Assembly (NCBI RefSeq): GCF_004522095.1 | Contig: NZ_SPUI01000011.1 | Location: 1 to 64,000 of the forward strand | DNA from: Nocardioides sp. 503 | Lineage (GTDB): Bacteria; Actinomycetota; Actinomycetes; Propionibacteriales; Nocardioidaceae | DNA length: 64,000 bases | Direction of reading: 5' to 3' | Shown: positions 17,569-27,900 of the stretch, piece after piece | Layout of the letters: every line of letters starts with the position of its first letter | Numbering within the stretch: position 1 is the first letter of the stretch | Translations under genes and position numbers: made by a program | Notes under the pieces: model-generated | Told to the model about the DNA's origin: nothing | Seen by the model: only the letters and a program-made list of their open reading frames with translations | Databases searched by the model: none

Positions 17569-18329
17569 CCACACTCCCCCTCACCGACCGCACGGTCCTG
17601 CTCACCGGCGCCTCCGGCGGCATCGGCTCCGCGACCGCGCGGACGCTGCTGGCCGACGGGGCCGACGTGATCGGCCAGTACCGCCAGGAGCGCGAGGCGG
17701 CCGAGGCCGCGGTCGCCGGCCCCGACGCGGCGCGCGCCCGCCTCGTGCAGGGCGACCTGTCGACGCCGGCAGCCGCCCGCGACCTGTGGCGCGCCGCCGA
17801 GGCCGTCGCGCCCGTCGACGTACTCGTGCTGAACGCCGCGACCATGGCCTCGACGCCCCTCCACGGCACCGACGAGGAGTGGGACGCGGGCTGGGAGCGG
17901 CTGCTCGCCGTCAACGTCGTCGGCGCGGGCGCCCTGCTGCGCGAGGCCGTACGGACGTTCGCCTCCCGCGGCGGCGGGACCGCCGTCGTCGTGTCGAGCT
18001 GGGCCGCCGAGCAGGGCTCGCGGATCCTCGACGCCAGTGGCTACGCCGCCTCCAAGGCGGCCATCCGCAACCTCGCCCAGACGCTGGCCCGCCACCACGC
18101 CGCGGACGGCGTGCGCGTCTACATCGTCGCGCCGGGCGTGGTCGACGCGGGGATGGGCGTGGCCGGACAGCAACCCGAGCAGCAGCAGGCCGTCGCCGAC
18201 GGCCTGGCCATGGGGCGACTCGTCTCGGCCACCGAGGTGGCTTCGCTGATCGCGTTCCTGGCGACCGATGCATGCCCTAGTCTCAGCGGTTCCACGCTGG
18301 ACGTGAACGGAGCGTCCTATGTCCGGTAG
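17565..18329 (+). CDS. SDR family oxidoreductase 2
   Basis: The protein has 254 residues. TGASGGIG is at about 14-21, the NAA block at about 87-89, and the catalytic YAASK motif near 160-164. The arginine in IGQYRQ (about 44) after the second strand suggests NADP preference (inference). The GTG start at 17565 overlaps the previous stop by 4 bp. Two adjacent but distinct SDRs suggest two successive redox steps or two stereo-specific reactions in the pathway. Confidence 0.9.
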   Translation: MTTLPLTDRTVLLTGASGGIGSATARTLLADGADVIGQYRQEREAAEAAVAGPDAARARLVQGDLSTPAAARDLWRAAEAVAPVDVLVLNAATMASTPLHGTDEEWDAGWERLLAVNVVGAGALLREAVRTFASRGGGTAVVVSSWAAEQGSRILDASGYAASKAAIRNLAQTLARHHAADGVRVYIVAPGVVDAGMGVAGQQPEQQQAVADGLAMGRLVSATEVASLIAFLATDACPSLSGSTLDVNGASYVR

Positions 18330-18347
18330 CGACGAGGGGAGACGCAG

Positions 18348-19190
18348 GTGGTGGGTCGCGAGCCGACCGATGTGGACATGGACGTGGACGGCATGAGCGA
18401 CGACGACGGCTCCTCCAGCAAGCACCGTGACTTCGTCCAGTCGCTCGAGCGGGGCCTGGCCATCATCCGGGTCTTCAACGCCGACCGCCCGCGCCTGACC
18501 GTCTCGGAGATCGCGCACGTGGCCGGGCTGACCCGCGCCGCCGTGCGGCGCTTCCTGTTCACGCTGACCGAGCTGGGCTACGTCCAGCCGCACCGTGACG
18601 GCTACGAGCTCACGCCGCGGGTCCTCGAGCTCGGCTACTCCTACCTCTCCTCGCTCACCTTCCCCGACGCGGCCCTCCCCCACCTGGAGAAGCTCGTCGC
18701 GGAGACCGGCGAGGCCAGCGAGGGCGCCATCCTGGACCGCGGCGACGTCGTCTACGTCGTGCGCGTGCCGGGCACCGCGCTCATGACGATCTCGGTCAGC
18801 GTGGGCGCCCGCCGCCCGGCGTACGCGACGGCGCTGGGTCGCGCCATGCTCGCGAACCTGCCGCCCGCCAAGCTCGACGCCTACCTCGAGACCGTCGAGC
18901 TGACGCCGATGCTGCCCAACACCATCACCGAGCCGCAGGCGCTGCGTGAGGAGCTCGCCCGTGTGCGCGAGCAGGGCTACGCGCTGGTCAACCAGGAGCT
19001 CGAGATCGGGCTGATCGCGCTCGCGGTCCCGATCCGGGACCGCCGCGGCCACACGCGCGCGGCCATCAACCTCTCCACGCACATCGGCCGCAAGTCCGTC
19101 CAGGACCTCCGCGACCTCGCCCCCAAGGCCCAGCAGGCGGCCGCCGACATCGAGCTCGGCCTGCGGCACTCCGTCAGCTGGTCCGACTAG
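18348..19190 (+). CDS. IclR family transcriptional regulator
   Basis: The protein has 280 residues. The winged helix-turn-helix is at about 25-85 (FVQSLERGLAIIRVF, then LTVSEIAHVAGLTRAAVRRFL). The C-terminal effector domain contains ALGRAMLA and IALAVPI blocks, as in PcaR/PobR-type regulators of aromatic and amino acid catabolism. GAGGGGAG lies about 8 bp before GTG 18348; GTG 18351 is an equal alternative. It is the last gene of the LLM-SDR-SDR operon, so it is itself downstream of operator site 2. It is the best candidate to bind sites 1 and 2. Confidence 0.92.
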   Translation: MVGREPTDVDMDVDGMSDDDGSSSKHRDFVQSLERGLAIIRVFNADRPRLTVSEIAHVAGLTRAAVRRFLFTLTELGYVQPHRDGYELTPRVLELGYSYLSSLTFPDAALPHLEKLVAETGEASEGAILDRGDVVYVVRVPGTALMTISVSVGARRPAYATALGRAMLANLPPAKLDAYLETVELTPMLPNTITEPQALREELARVREQGYALVNQELEIGLIALAVPIRDRRGHTRAAINLSTHIGRKSVQDLRDLAPKAQQAAADIELGLRHSVSWSD

Positions 19191-19277
19191 CCACTACCCG
19201 TCCCGGTCGCCCTTTCCCTGTGGAACGGGCGTCCCGTGCGCGCGCCCGCCCTCGACGCGAGGCGCAGATAGGTCGAG

Positions 19278-20282
19278 ATGAGTGGTGCCCTGCCCGCCGC
19301 CGGGAGCCGACGCGCCCCGGTCGCGGTCGCCTTCGCGGTCCTCGCCCTCGCCTGGGGGCTGACCCCGATCACGATCAAGGCGGGACTGCTGGAGGACTGG
19401 CAACCCCTGTGGTTCTGCGGGCTCCGGCTCCTGACGGCTGCGCTCGTGCTGTGTCCGCTGCTGCTCACACGCTGGGCCGGCGAGCCCCTCGGCCTGCCGG
19501 GATGGAGGGTGGTGTGGCCGATCGGGGTCTTCGGCATGGCGGTCAACTTCGGGATCACGGTCTGGGGCCAGCAGTACATCGGGGCCGCGCTCGCCAGCCT
19601 GATCGTCGGCACCCAGCCGATCACGACGACGCTGATCGTGCACCTGATCCGTCGTGACGCCCCGACCCGCCGGTTCGTGCTCAGCCTCCTGCTCGGCGCG
19701 GCCGGCATGGTCGTGGTCTTCCGTGGCGCCGGCGTCCCGGGGTCGATGGCGCTGGCCGGCGCGCTCGCCGTCTTCGCCGGCGTCAGCGTCTACGGCGGCG
19801 TCTACGTCTTCATCAACGCCCGGGTCGGGCGGCTGAACCTGATCCGCGTGGTCGCCGGCCAGAACCTCGTCGGCGGCGTCCTGGTCTCCCTCGCCGCCCT
19901 GGCCATCGAGGGTGCGCCCGCGGTGCCGTCCGCACCGGCGGCGTGGCTGCCCTTCGGCTACCTGGTGCTCATCAGCTCGATCGTCGCCCTGCTGCTCGCC
20001 AACTGGCTGATCGCCCGCATGGGCGCCGCACGCTTCAGCGTCCTGTCGTTCGTCACGCCGCTGGTCGGTGTGGTCGCGAGCGTCCTGCTGCTCGGGGAGA
20101 GCATCGACGCCGGCACCCTGCTCGGGGGCGGCCTGATCGGGGTCGCACTGCTCTTCGCCCTCGGACCCGGCGCACCCCGGGGCGCTGCCACCTCGGTCGC
20201 CCCCGAGTGCCTCGCCTGCGAGTCCGAGCCCGGTCCGGAGGACGCGGCGACGGCGACTGCGCGCACCGCCGGAGGTCGGTAG
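19278..20282 (+). CDS. EamA/DMT family transporter
   Basis: The protein has 334 residues with about ten hydrophobic segments and two EamA repeats, typical of drug/metabolite exporters. ALAWGLTPITIKAGLL near the N-terminus and WGQQYIGAALASLI near 95 fit the family. A soluble tail of about 40 residues contains two cysteines and is Ala/Glu rich. The 87-bp gap from iclR shows no clear signal. Its substrate is unknown; it might export a metabolite of the upstream pathway. The gene ends where a truncated ParE-like toxin begins on the other strand. Confidence 0.88.
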   Translation: MSGALPAAGSRRAPVAVAFAVLALAWGLTPITIKAGLLEDWQPLWFCGLRLLTAALVLCPLLLTRWAGEPLGLPGWRVVWPIGVFGMAVNFGITVWGQQYIGAALASLIVGTQPITTTLIVHLIRRDAPTRRFVLSLLLGAAGMVVVFRGAGVPGSMALAGALAVFAGVSVYGGVYVFINARVGRLNLIRVVAGQNLVGGVLVSLAALAIEGAPAVPSAPAAWLPFGYLVLISSIVALLLANWLIARMGAARFSVLSFVTPLVGVVASVLLLGESIDAGTLLGGGLIGVALLFALGPGAPRGAATSVAPECLACESEPGPEDAATATARTAGGR

Positions 20283-20398
20283 GAGTCGACGAACGCTGAG
20301 ACGAAGCGGCGCGCGACGTCGGGGTCAGCGTTCCCCGCGATCCAGTCATCGAGCTCGTGGAGCTGGCCGGCTCGCGGAGTGAGGTTGAGGCGGCCCAT
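20280..20398 (-). pseudogene. Truncated ParE/RelE-like toxin remnant
   Basis: Reading from ATG 20398, about 39 codons (MGRLNLTPRAGQLHELDDW onward, to FVSAFVDSY) resemble the first half of ParE-type toxins, which open with a xLxxxAxxDLxxIxxYI pattern. Resemblance stops near 20280, exactly where the DMT transporter gene ends. The reading frame then continues as antisense of that transporter and no toxin C-terminus follows. The start overlaps the antitoxin stop as ATGA, the usual arrangement for this module. The catalytic C-terminal half is missing, so it should be inactive. Confidence 0.6.
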
Positions 20399-20643
20399 CA
20401 CGAACTGGCGGCCCACGTGGCTTCGAGGCGGGCGCGGACTTCTTCAGCCGGGATGGCTGCCGACGGATCGGCCCGGAGAGCGTCATACGCCGCAGTCGCT
20501 TCGGTGCGAAGCCAGGACTCTGCCGCAGCATCGGACGCCTCGTCGGGATCCACCGACTCGAGCAACCGAGGCGCCAGGCGCCGACGCGCCTCAGCGGGCA
20601 GGGACACCCCCCAGTCGAAGGCCTCCGACTCGCTCACGGACAT
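20398..20643 (-). CDS. Addiction-module antitoxin (PF09720-like)
   Basis: The protein has 81 residues. The pattern LPAEARRRLAPRLLESVD followed by an acidic helical region and IPAEEVRARL matches small antitoxins of the putative addiction module component family, which pair with ParE/RelE toxins. ATG 20643 is chosen because the protein then starts with the usual short acidic leader. It is followed by a truncated toxin with a 4-bp overlap, so it looks like an orphan left after loss of the toxin. Confidence 0.68.
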   Translation of the reverse strand: MSVSESEAFDWGVSLPAEARRRLAPRLLESVDPDEASDAAAESWLRTEATAAYDALRADPSAAIPAEEVRARLEATWAASS

Positions 20644-20711
20644 GTGACGACTCCACGCCCGGCCGGCGACGTGCGCTCTCAGCACAGGCCCTGGGAGCAG
20701 GCGAGGGCGGA

Positions 20712-21629
<918 letters not shown>

Positions 21630-21669
21630 GCGGCGACTGTAGTGACCGCGATCCGGGGGTGGACCGATC

Positions 21670-21802
21670 GGGTCGTGTGCCGCAGGCAGCGCCCCGGCGC
21701 GGTGCGCGGCACACGACCCACGCGGTCCGGCTCGGGCGCGGGACGGGGCCCCGGGTCGTGTGCCGGGGGCAGCGTCCTGGCGCGGTCTCCGGCACACGAC
21801 CC
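21670..21802. repeat. Two tandem 50-bp hairpin repeats
   Basis: Copy 1 (21670-21719) and copy 2 (21753-21802) each have perfect 13-bp inverted arms, GGGTCGTGTGCCG and CGGCACACGACCC, around a 24-base loop. The loops are similar, sharing GGCAG and GGCGCGGT. The copies are 33 bp apart. They lie in the divergent gap between menB and the Ddn-like gene. They look like REP/MITE-type elements; no transposase is nearby. Confidence 0.85.
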
Positions 21803-21872
21803 GGCTGCGACCACCTCGGCGGACCGCACCCGGCGCTGGAATACCGGGCGGCGGCGTGGTCTTGTGGGTGGC

Positions 21873-22319
21873 ATGACACTTGAAGGCGAGTACGAGCCGA
21901 GCCCCAGCGACTGGGTCCGCGAGCAGGTCGAGCGGTACGAGGCGACCGGCGGACGTGAGGCCAACACCCTCCAGGGCAAGCCGGAGTGGCCGATCGTGGT
22001 CATCACGTCGAAGGGGGCGAAGTCCGGCAAGCTGCGCAAGAACCCCGTGATGCGGGTCGAGGAGGACGGCGTCTACGCCGCGGTCGCGTCCAAGGGTGGG
22101 GACCCCGAGCACCCCACCTGGTACCACAACTTCATGGCCCATCCGGAGGTCGACCTCCAGGACGGCCCCGAACCCCACACCTACGTCGTCCGCGTCGCCG
22201 AGGGCGCCGAGCGCGCCGAGTGGTGGGAGCGCTGCGTGGCCCAGTACGCGCCGTACGCGGAGTACCAGGAGAAGACCGACCGCGAGATCCCCGTCTTCCT
22301 CCTCGAGCGCAAGGACTGA
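21873..22319 (+). CDS. Deazaflavin (F420)-dependent nitroreductase family protein (Ddn-like)
   Basis: The protein has 148 residues, the size of the actinobacterial Ddn/FDOR-B family with a split beta-barrel. IVVITSKGAKSGKLRKNPVM (about 37-56) is the F420-binding block, and GGDPEHPTWYHNFMAHPEV (about 75-93) is the other family signature. Such proteins reduce quinones or nitroaromatics with F420H2. ATG 21873 follows a GTGGGTGG stretch. The gene stands alone between two palindromic repeat regions. Confidence 0.88.
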   Translation: MTLEGEYEPSPSDWVREQVERYEATGGREANTLQGKPEWPIVVITSKGAKSGKLRKNPVMRVEEDGVYAAVASKGGDPEHPTWYHNFMAHPEVDLQDGPEPHTYVVRVAEGAERAEWWERCVAQYAPYAEYQEKTDREIPVFLLERKD

Positions 22320-22330
22320 GCGCGGCACCG

Positions 22331-22486
22331 TCGGGGTAGTCCCTAACAAATTCGTGGGTGAGAGCCCTCTCAAACCACCGAGATGTTAGGGACTATCCCG
22401 ACAGCAGCCACCACCCGCCGGGGTAGTCCCTGACGTTTGTGTCGGTGAAACGGCGTTCTGACAGCACGAACGTCAGGGACTACCCC
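22331..22486. repeat. Pair of long palindromes with shared arm core
   Basis: Element A (22331-22401) has 18-bp arms with one mismatch and an inner GAGAG/CTCTC stem. Element B (22420-22486) has 22-bp arms (22420-22441 and 22465-22486) with one mismatch. Both arms contain GGGTAGTCCCT. They fill the gap between the convergent ends of the Ddn-like and ACT-domain genes, so they could also stop transcription from both sides. They have no poly-T tract. Confidence 0.85.
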
Positions 22487-22498
22487 CGCCGCAGCACC

Positions 22499-23110
22499 TC
22501 AGCCGACGCGGGCGATGGACTGGGCGAGGCCGGTGAGGTGGCCGAGGCGGGCGATCTCGGAGTCGAGGTACTCGGGGCCGCCGTGGCGGCCGATGACGAG
22601 CATCTCGTTGCCGTCGAGGCGGGCGGCGGCGTAGAGGGTGACGTCCTCGGCGAGGGACTCCAGGCGGCCGGGGCGCTCGAGCTCGACGAACTCCAGCGCG
22701 TCGGGGGCCGCTCCGGTCGCGTAGAGGATGCCCTTGGCACGGTGCAGGCGGATGGCCCAGTCGGAGCGGAAGGTCATCGGCAGCAGGTCGACGAGCCGGT
22801 TGACGGCCTCGCCGGGGTGGGCCGTGAGGTCCTCGACGGCCTCGAGGTCGAGGAACAGGTTGCCGCCGGCGGCGTAGCGGCTGATCCACACGACCTTGAC
22901 GCCCTCGAGGTCGTTGCACGCCGACACGATGGAGTCGGGCATCGTCGCGCCGGTCATCTCCAGGAGCACGTCGTCGACGGCCGTGCCGTCGTGGCGCTTC
23001 TCGACGATCTCGATGGCCTCGATGTCGCCGCCGGCCTCACCGACGGCGCTCGCCAGACGGCCCAACGACCCCGGGACGTCGGGCAGCTCCACGCGCAGCA
23101 GGTAGGGCAC
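22499..23110 (-). CDS. ACT-domain protein
   Basis: The protein has 203 residues. The N-terminal part YLLRVELPDVPGSLGRLASA (about 3-22) is a clear ACT domain, the small fold that binds amino acids and regulates metabolic enzymes. The rest (about 85-203) is a second domain of unknown type with a repeated strand-helix pattern, possibly GAF-like. GTG 23110 gives the usual ACT opening. It is a conserved actinobacterial protein of unknown role. It lies 44 bp downstream of recD but has its own stop-start spacing, so co-transcription is possible. Confidence 0.7.
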   Translation of the reverse strand: MPYLLRVELPDVPGSLGRLASAVGEAGGDIEAIEIVEKRHDGTAVDDVLLEMTGATMPDSIVSACNDLEGVKVVWISRYAAGGNLFLDLEAVEDLTAHPGEAVNRLVDLLPMTFRSDWAIRLHRAKGILYATGAAPDALEFVELERPGRLESLAEDVTLYAAARLDGNEMLVIGRHGGPEYLDSEIARLGHLTGLAQSIARVG

Positions 23111-23154
23111 GCGACGACCCTAACCCGCCGGTGTTGCGCTTCCGTTTCGGCTTC

Positions 23155-24915
23155 TCAGCCCTCGGCGCGCGTCGCGAGGAGCCGTTGGCGCAGGCCCGTG
23201 GCCCGCTGGGCCTGGGTCTCGACCGCGGCGCGTACGGCGGCCTCCGAGCCCACCACGCGCACGTGGCGCTGGGCGCGGGTGACGGCGGTGTAGAAGAGCT
23301 CGCGCGTCAGCAGCCGCGACCCGGCCTCGGGCAGCAGCACGGTGACCCGGTCGGCCTGGCTGCCCTGGCTCTTGTGGATCGTCATCGCGTGCATGGTCTC
23401 GATCGCGTCGAGCCGGCCCGGGGCGAAGCCCTTGAGCCCGCCGGCGCCGGCGACGTAGGCACGCAGCCGCCCCTCCTCGAGCACCGCGACGCCGGTCTCG
23501 CCGTTGTAGATCTCCAGCGTGTGGTCGTTGGTCGTGACCAGGATCGGGCGGCCGGCGTACCACTCGGTGTAGATGCCCTGCCCCAGCTCCTCACCGAGCC
23601 AGCGCTCGATCTGGGCGTTCCACCGGCGCACGCCGAACGGTCCCTCGCGGTGCGCGCAGAGCAGGCGGTGCCGGTCGAGCGCCTCGACGGCGCCGGTCGC
23701 GTCGCCGGCGACCGCGGCCTCGTGGATCTCGAGCGCGGCGCGGACCGCGTCGTCTCGCAGCGCCGACTCGGCGTCGTCGGTCTCGACGAACTCCACGTGC
23801 TCGGAGCGGGCGCGCAGCGCGGCGAGCACGCCGTCGGCGTCACCGGCGCGCAGCGCCTCGGCCAGGGTCTGGATGTCGGCGACGGAGCGGTGGTTGACGA
23901 CCAAGGAAGCGACCGGCGAGGCCGGGTCGCCGTCGTAGCCGGCGACCAGGTCGGAGAGCACGGCGCCTGCGCCGACCGAGGTGAGCTGGCGCGGATCGCC
24001 GAGCAGGACCAGGCGGCTGCGGAGGCGTACGGCGTCGAGCAGCCGCGCCATCATCGTGAGCTCGACCATCGAGGACTCGTCGACCACGACGACGTCGTAC
24101 TTGAGGCGGTTGCTGCGGTCGTGGCGGAAGCGGGTGCGGTTGTCGGGCCGCCAGCCCAGCAGCCGGTGCAGGGTCATCGCGTCGGTGCGCTCGACCCACT
24201 CGCGGTCGGCGGGCTCCAGCCCGGCCACCGCCTCGGTGACGGCGTCCTGCAGCCGCGCGGCGGCCTTGCCGGTCGGGGCGGCGAGCGCGATCGAGAGCCG
24301 CTCGCCGCGGGTGCGCGCCTGGTCGGCCAGGAGCGCCAGGATGCGGGCGACGGTCGAGGTCTTGCCGGTGCCGGGGCCGCCGGTGAGAACGGTGGTCCAC
24401 TGCCGCACGGCGCGGACGGCGGCGGTGCGCTGCTCGGCGCTGAACCGGTCGCCGGCGAGCCGCTCCAGGGCCGCGGCCAGCGCCGCCTCGTCGACCGGCG
24501 GCGGGTCCTGCGCGGCGCGTGTCACCAGGTCGTCGCAGACCTGGCTCTCGAGGCGGTGGTAGCGGTCGAGGTAGAGCAGGCCGTGCTCCAGGCGCAGCAC
24601 GCCCTGGGCCACCAGGGGCGACGCGCGCACGGCGGCCGCCCACTCACCGGCGTCGGGCCACGGCAGCGCGGGGTCGAGCAGCGGCACGGAGGCGAGGTCG
24701 AGGCACACCGAGCCGCGGCGTACGGCGCGCACGGTCAGCGCCGCGGCCAGCAGCACCCGCTCGTCGGCCTCCTCGCCGAGGGCGCCGAGCCGCGTGGCGA
24801 CGTGGAGGTCGGCCGCCTCGACGACGCCGGCGCGGTTGAGGTCGCCGAGCAGGCCCGTCGCGCCGTCGACCAGGCGCCGGTCGCGCTCGCTCGTGGGCTC
24901 GAACAGCTCGGTCAC
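23155..24915 (-). CDS. recD: RecBCD enzyme subunit RecD
   Basis: The protein has 586 residues, close to the usual RecD length. Walker A GGPGTGKT is at 179-186; VVDESSMV gives Walker B, and GDPRQL and IHKSQGSQ are superfamily 1B motifs. RecD is the 5'-3' helicase of RecBCD, which processes double-strand breaks. GTG 24915 overlaps the recB stop by 4 bp. The order recC-recB-recD with tight overlaps forms one operon. Confidence 0.96.
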   Translation of the reverse strand: MTELFEPTSERDRRLVDGATGLLGDLNRAGVVEAADLHVATRLGALGEEADERVLLAAALTVRAVRRGSVCLDLASVPLLDPALPWPDAGEWAAAVRASPLVAQGVLRLEHGLLYLDRYHRLESQVCDDLVTRAAQDPPPVDEAALAAALERLAGDRFSAEQRTAAVRAVRQWTTVLTGGPGTGKTSTVARILALLADQARTRGERLSIALAAPTGKAAARLQDAVTEAVAGLEPADREWVERTDAMTLHRLLGWRPDNRTRFRHDRSNRLKYDVVVVDESSMVELTMMARLLDAVRLRSRLVLLGDPRQLTSVGAGAVLSDLVAGYDGDPASPVASLVVNHRSVADIQTLAEALRAGDADGVLAALRARSEHVEFVETDDAESALRDDAVRAALEIHEAAVAGDATGAVEALDRHRLLCAHREGPFGVRRWNAQIERWLGEELGQGIYTEWYAGRPILVTTNDHTLEIYNGETGVAVLEEGRLRAYVAGAGGLKGFAPGRLDAIETMHAMTIHKSQGSQADRVTVLLPEAGSRLLTRELFYTAVTRAQRHVRVVGSEAAVRAAVETQAQRATGLRQRLLATRAEG

Positions 24916-27900
24916 GGGCGCACCCCCGCGACGACGCCGTCCAGCAGGTCGGACAGCTCCTCGACCAGCGCGACCGGGGGCCTCCAGGAGAAGATCCCGC
25001 ACGGCTCGCCGTCGACCAGCGGGGTCTCGGGCCCGCACATGCCGCGCAGGTAGAGGTAGAGGACGCCGCCGAGGTGCTGCTCGGGGTCGTAGCCGGGTTG
25101 GCGCCAGCGCAGGAAGCGGTGCAGGACGGCCGCGTAGAGGAGCGCCTGGAGGGGGTAGTCGGAGTGGCCCATGGCGCCGTCGAGCGCCTCGGGGCGGTAG
25201 GCGTGGGCCGTGAGCGGCTCGTCGCGGGGGCCGAGCCAGTTGGTCTTGTAGTCGACGATCAGGTAGCGCGGGCCGGGCAGCCGCAGCACGACGTCGACCG
25301 AGCCGGTGAGGTAGCCCAGCAGCGACTGGTCGCCGAGAGCGGGGCTCGCCAGCGCCTCGGCGTAGCCGCGCACCGGGTCGCCCTCGGGCAGGTGGCGCAG
25401 CAGGAGCGGCGCGAGGTCGCCCAGCCGGACGCGGGGGTCGCCGGGGCGCGGGTGGGCGAGGTCGCCGCCGGCCAGGGGCAGCTCGAAGTCGAGCTCGCGC
25501 AGCCGGTCCCGCAAGCCGATCTGGCGCAGCGTCGTCCCGTCCGCGAGCGACCCGAGCGGCGAGTCGCACACCGCCACCAGCGCGTCGGCGAGCTCCTCGC
25601 GGTCGAGCTCGACCGGCCACCACACCAGCTGCTCGTCGAGGTGGCCGAGGATCTCGGCGCGCAGGTCGGGGGCGTCGGGGTCGGTGTGCTCGAGCACGGC
25701 GTGCACGAGCGAGCCGAACGTCGCGCCCACGGGCAGGTCGGCCATCGGGGACGGCACGGACGCCTCGGCGGGCACGGAGGCCACCGGGTCGCCCGCCATC
25801 GCCTCGTCGTCCTTGGCCTCGACCTCGGGCTCGCTGGCGACCAGCCCCGTCGGCGCCGCCGCGAGCTCGACCGCCGACAGCGAGGAGTACGACGTGCGGC
25901 GCCAGGTGACGTCGACGTCGCGGGTGAAGTCGCGGGCGGCCAGCGGCGGGGTCGCCTCACGAGGCGGCTCGGCGCCGGGCTCGGCGGGCACGGCCGGCTC
26001 CGGGGTCGGCCCGCCGGCGGCGTGCCAGCGGGCGAAGAACTCCGCCGCCTCGTCGTCGGTGCGGTTGGCGAACTCGTCGGGCACGGCGGCCAGGCCGGGC
26101 CGGCGGCCCTGGATCATCCGCTGCAGCGGCGAGGCCGGGGTGTTGCGCGTCGGCGCCCACCAGCACACGACCTGCGACTGCGCGCGGGTGATCGCGACGT
26201 AGAGCAGGCGCAGCCACTCGCCGGCCTCCTCGTCGCGCCAGCGACGCACGGCCTCGCCCCACGTCGAGCCGGTCTCGCCGCCGACCGCGACGCAGCGCTG
26301 GTGCTCGGCATCGTGGAAGAGCGGGGTCGTGGGCTTGGGGAGGTTGCGGTCGGCGAGGGCGGGGAGGTAGACGACGGGGTACTCGAGGCCCTTGCTGGCG
26401 TGGATGGTGACGAGCTGGACGGCCTTGGCGTCGGAGTCGAGCCGGCGGGTGCGCTCGGCCCCGCGACCGCCACGACCGTCGGCCACCTGCAGGCGCAGCC
26501 ACGCCAGCAGCGCGACCAGCCCGAGACGCTCGGTGAGCGCGACCTCGTGGAGAGCCTCGCCGATGTGGCGCAGGTCGGTGAGCAGCCGCTCGCCACCGAC
26601 CTGCGCGAGCACCCGCTCGGGCAGCCCGGCGGTGGTCGCGGCCTCCAGCACGGCCGCGACCCCGCGGCGCGCCAGCACGTCGGCGTAGGAGCGCAGCAGG
26701 TCGGCGACCTCGTCGGTCAGGGCGTCGCCGCCCTCGTCGATCCCGCGCGCGGTGTGGCCGACGAAGCAGGTGAGGGCGGCGGTGCGCACGCGCGGGCTGC
26801 GGTGGGGCATCTCCATGCCCTCGAGCAGCTCGAGCCACTCGACCGCGGCCGGGGTGGCGAAGACGCTGCCGCCGCCGGCGATGACGGCGGGCACGCCCAC
26901 CTCCTGCAGGGCGCGGCGGCAGGCGTCGAGGTCGAAGTGGCGGTAGCTGATGACCGCCACGTCGCGCGGCTCGATCGTCCGGCCGTCGAACGTCGCACCC
27001 GAGGCCAGCAGCGCCCGGATGTCGTGGGCGAGGTCCTCGGCGATCTGAGGCCGCACCTGGGCGACGGTGAGCGGGTTGGACCCGCGCCGCCCCAGCTGGT
27101 CGCGTCGCACCACGCGCAGCCGGAACGGCGCGGCGCTCGGCGCGCCGGCCAGGCGGGAGCCGGCGTGGTGGGCGGTGACGTCGTGGACGACGATCTGCGG
27201 GTCGCCCAGCTCGGCGCCGGCCAGGACGGTCTGGAAGGAGTCGAGCAGCGCAGCGTCGCTGCGCCAGTTGACGGCGAGGGTCTTGCGGGTGGTGGCGCTG
27301 CTCGCCGCGTCGAGGTACGTCGTCACGTCGCCCCCGCGGAAGGCGTAGATCGCCTGCTTGGGGTCGCCGATCAGCACCATCGTCGCGTGGCCGGTGAAGG
27401 CGCGGTCGAGGACCTTCCACTGCACGGGGTCGGTGTCCTGGAACTCGTCGACCAGCACGATCTGCCAGCGCTGGCGCATGCGCGCGCGGGCCGGCGCCTC
27501 GGGGTGCTCGAGCGCGTCGGCGAGCTGGCTGAGCAGGTCGTCGTAGGACAGGACGCCGAGCCGGCGCTTGCGGCGCTCCATCTCGTCGCGCACGGCCTGC
27601 GCGAAGCGCACCCGCCGGCCCGCGGGCGTGGCCGGGTCGTCGTCGGGCGGGTGCAGGCGGGCCTGGGGGTCGCCGACCGCCGTGCGGGCGATGGACAGGG
27701 CCTCGTCGCGCGAGAAGACCGGGTCGTCGCCGGCGTAGGCGAAGGCGCGGAGGTAGAGGTCGTCGACCACCTCGCCCAGCAGGTCGTCGAGGTCCTCGAC
27801 CAGCCGCGCCTGGGAGTCGGTGTCGCCCGCCACGCCGAGCGAGTCGAGCACCAGGCTGCAGAACTGGTGGGTCGTCGCGATCGTCGCCGCGTCGAACGTC

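Noticed and set aside
20280..20398. Functional ParE toxin
   Set aside because: Only the N-terminal half is recognisable; the remaining frame is antisense of the DMT transporter and lacks the conserved C-terminal basic region.
22331..22486. Calling the palindromes rho-independent terminators
   Set aside because: The stems are much longer than usual terminators, carry no T-tract, and related elements occur in divergent promoter gaps and inside a gene.
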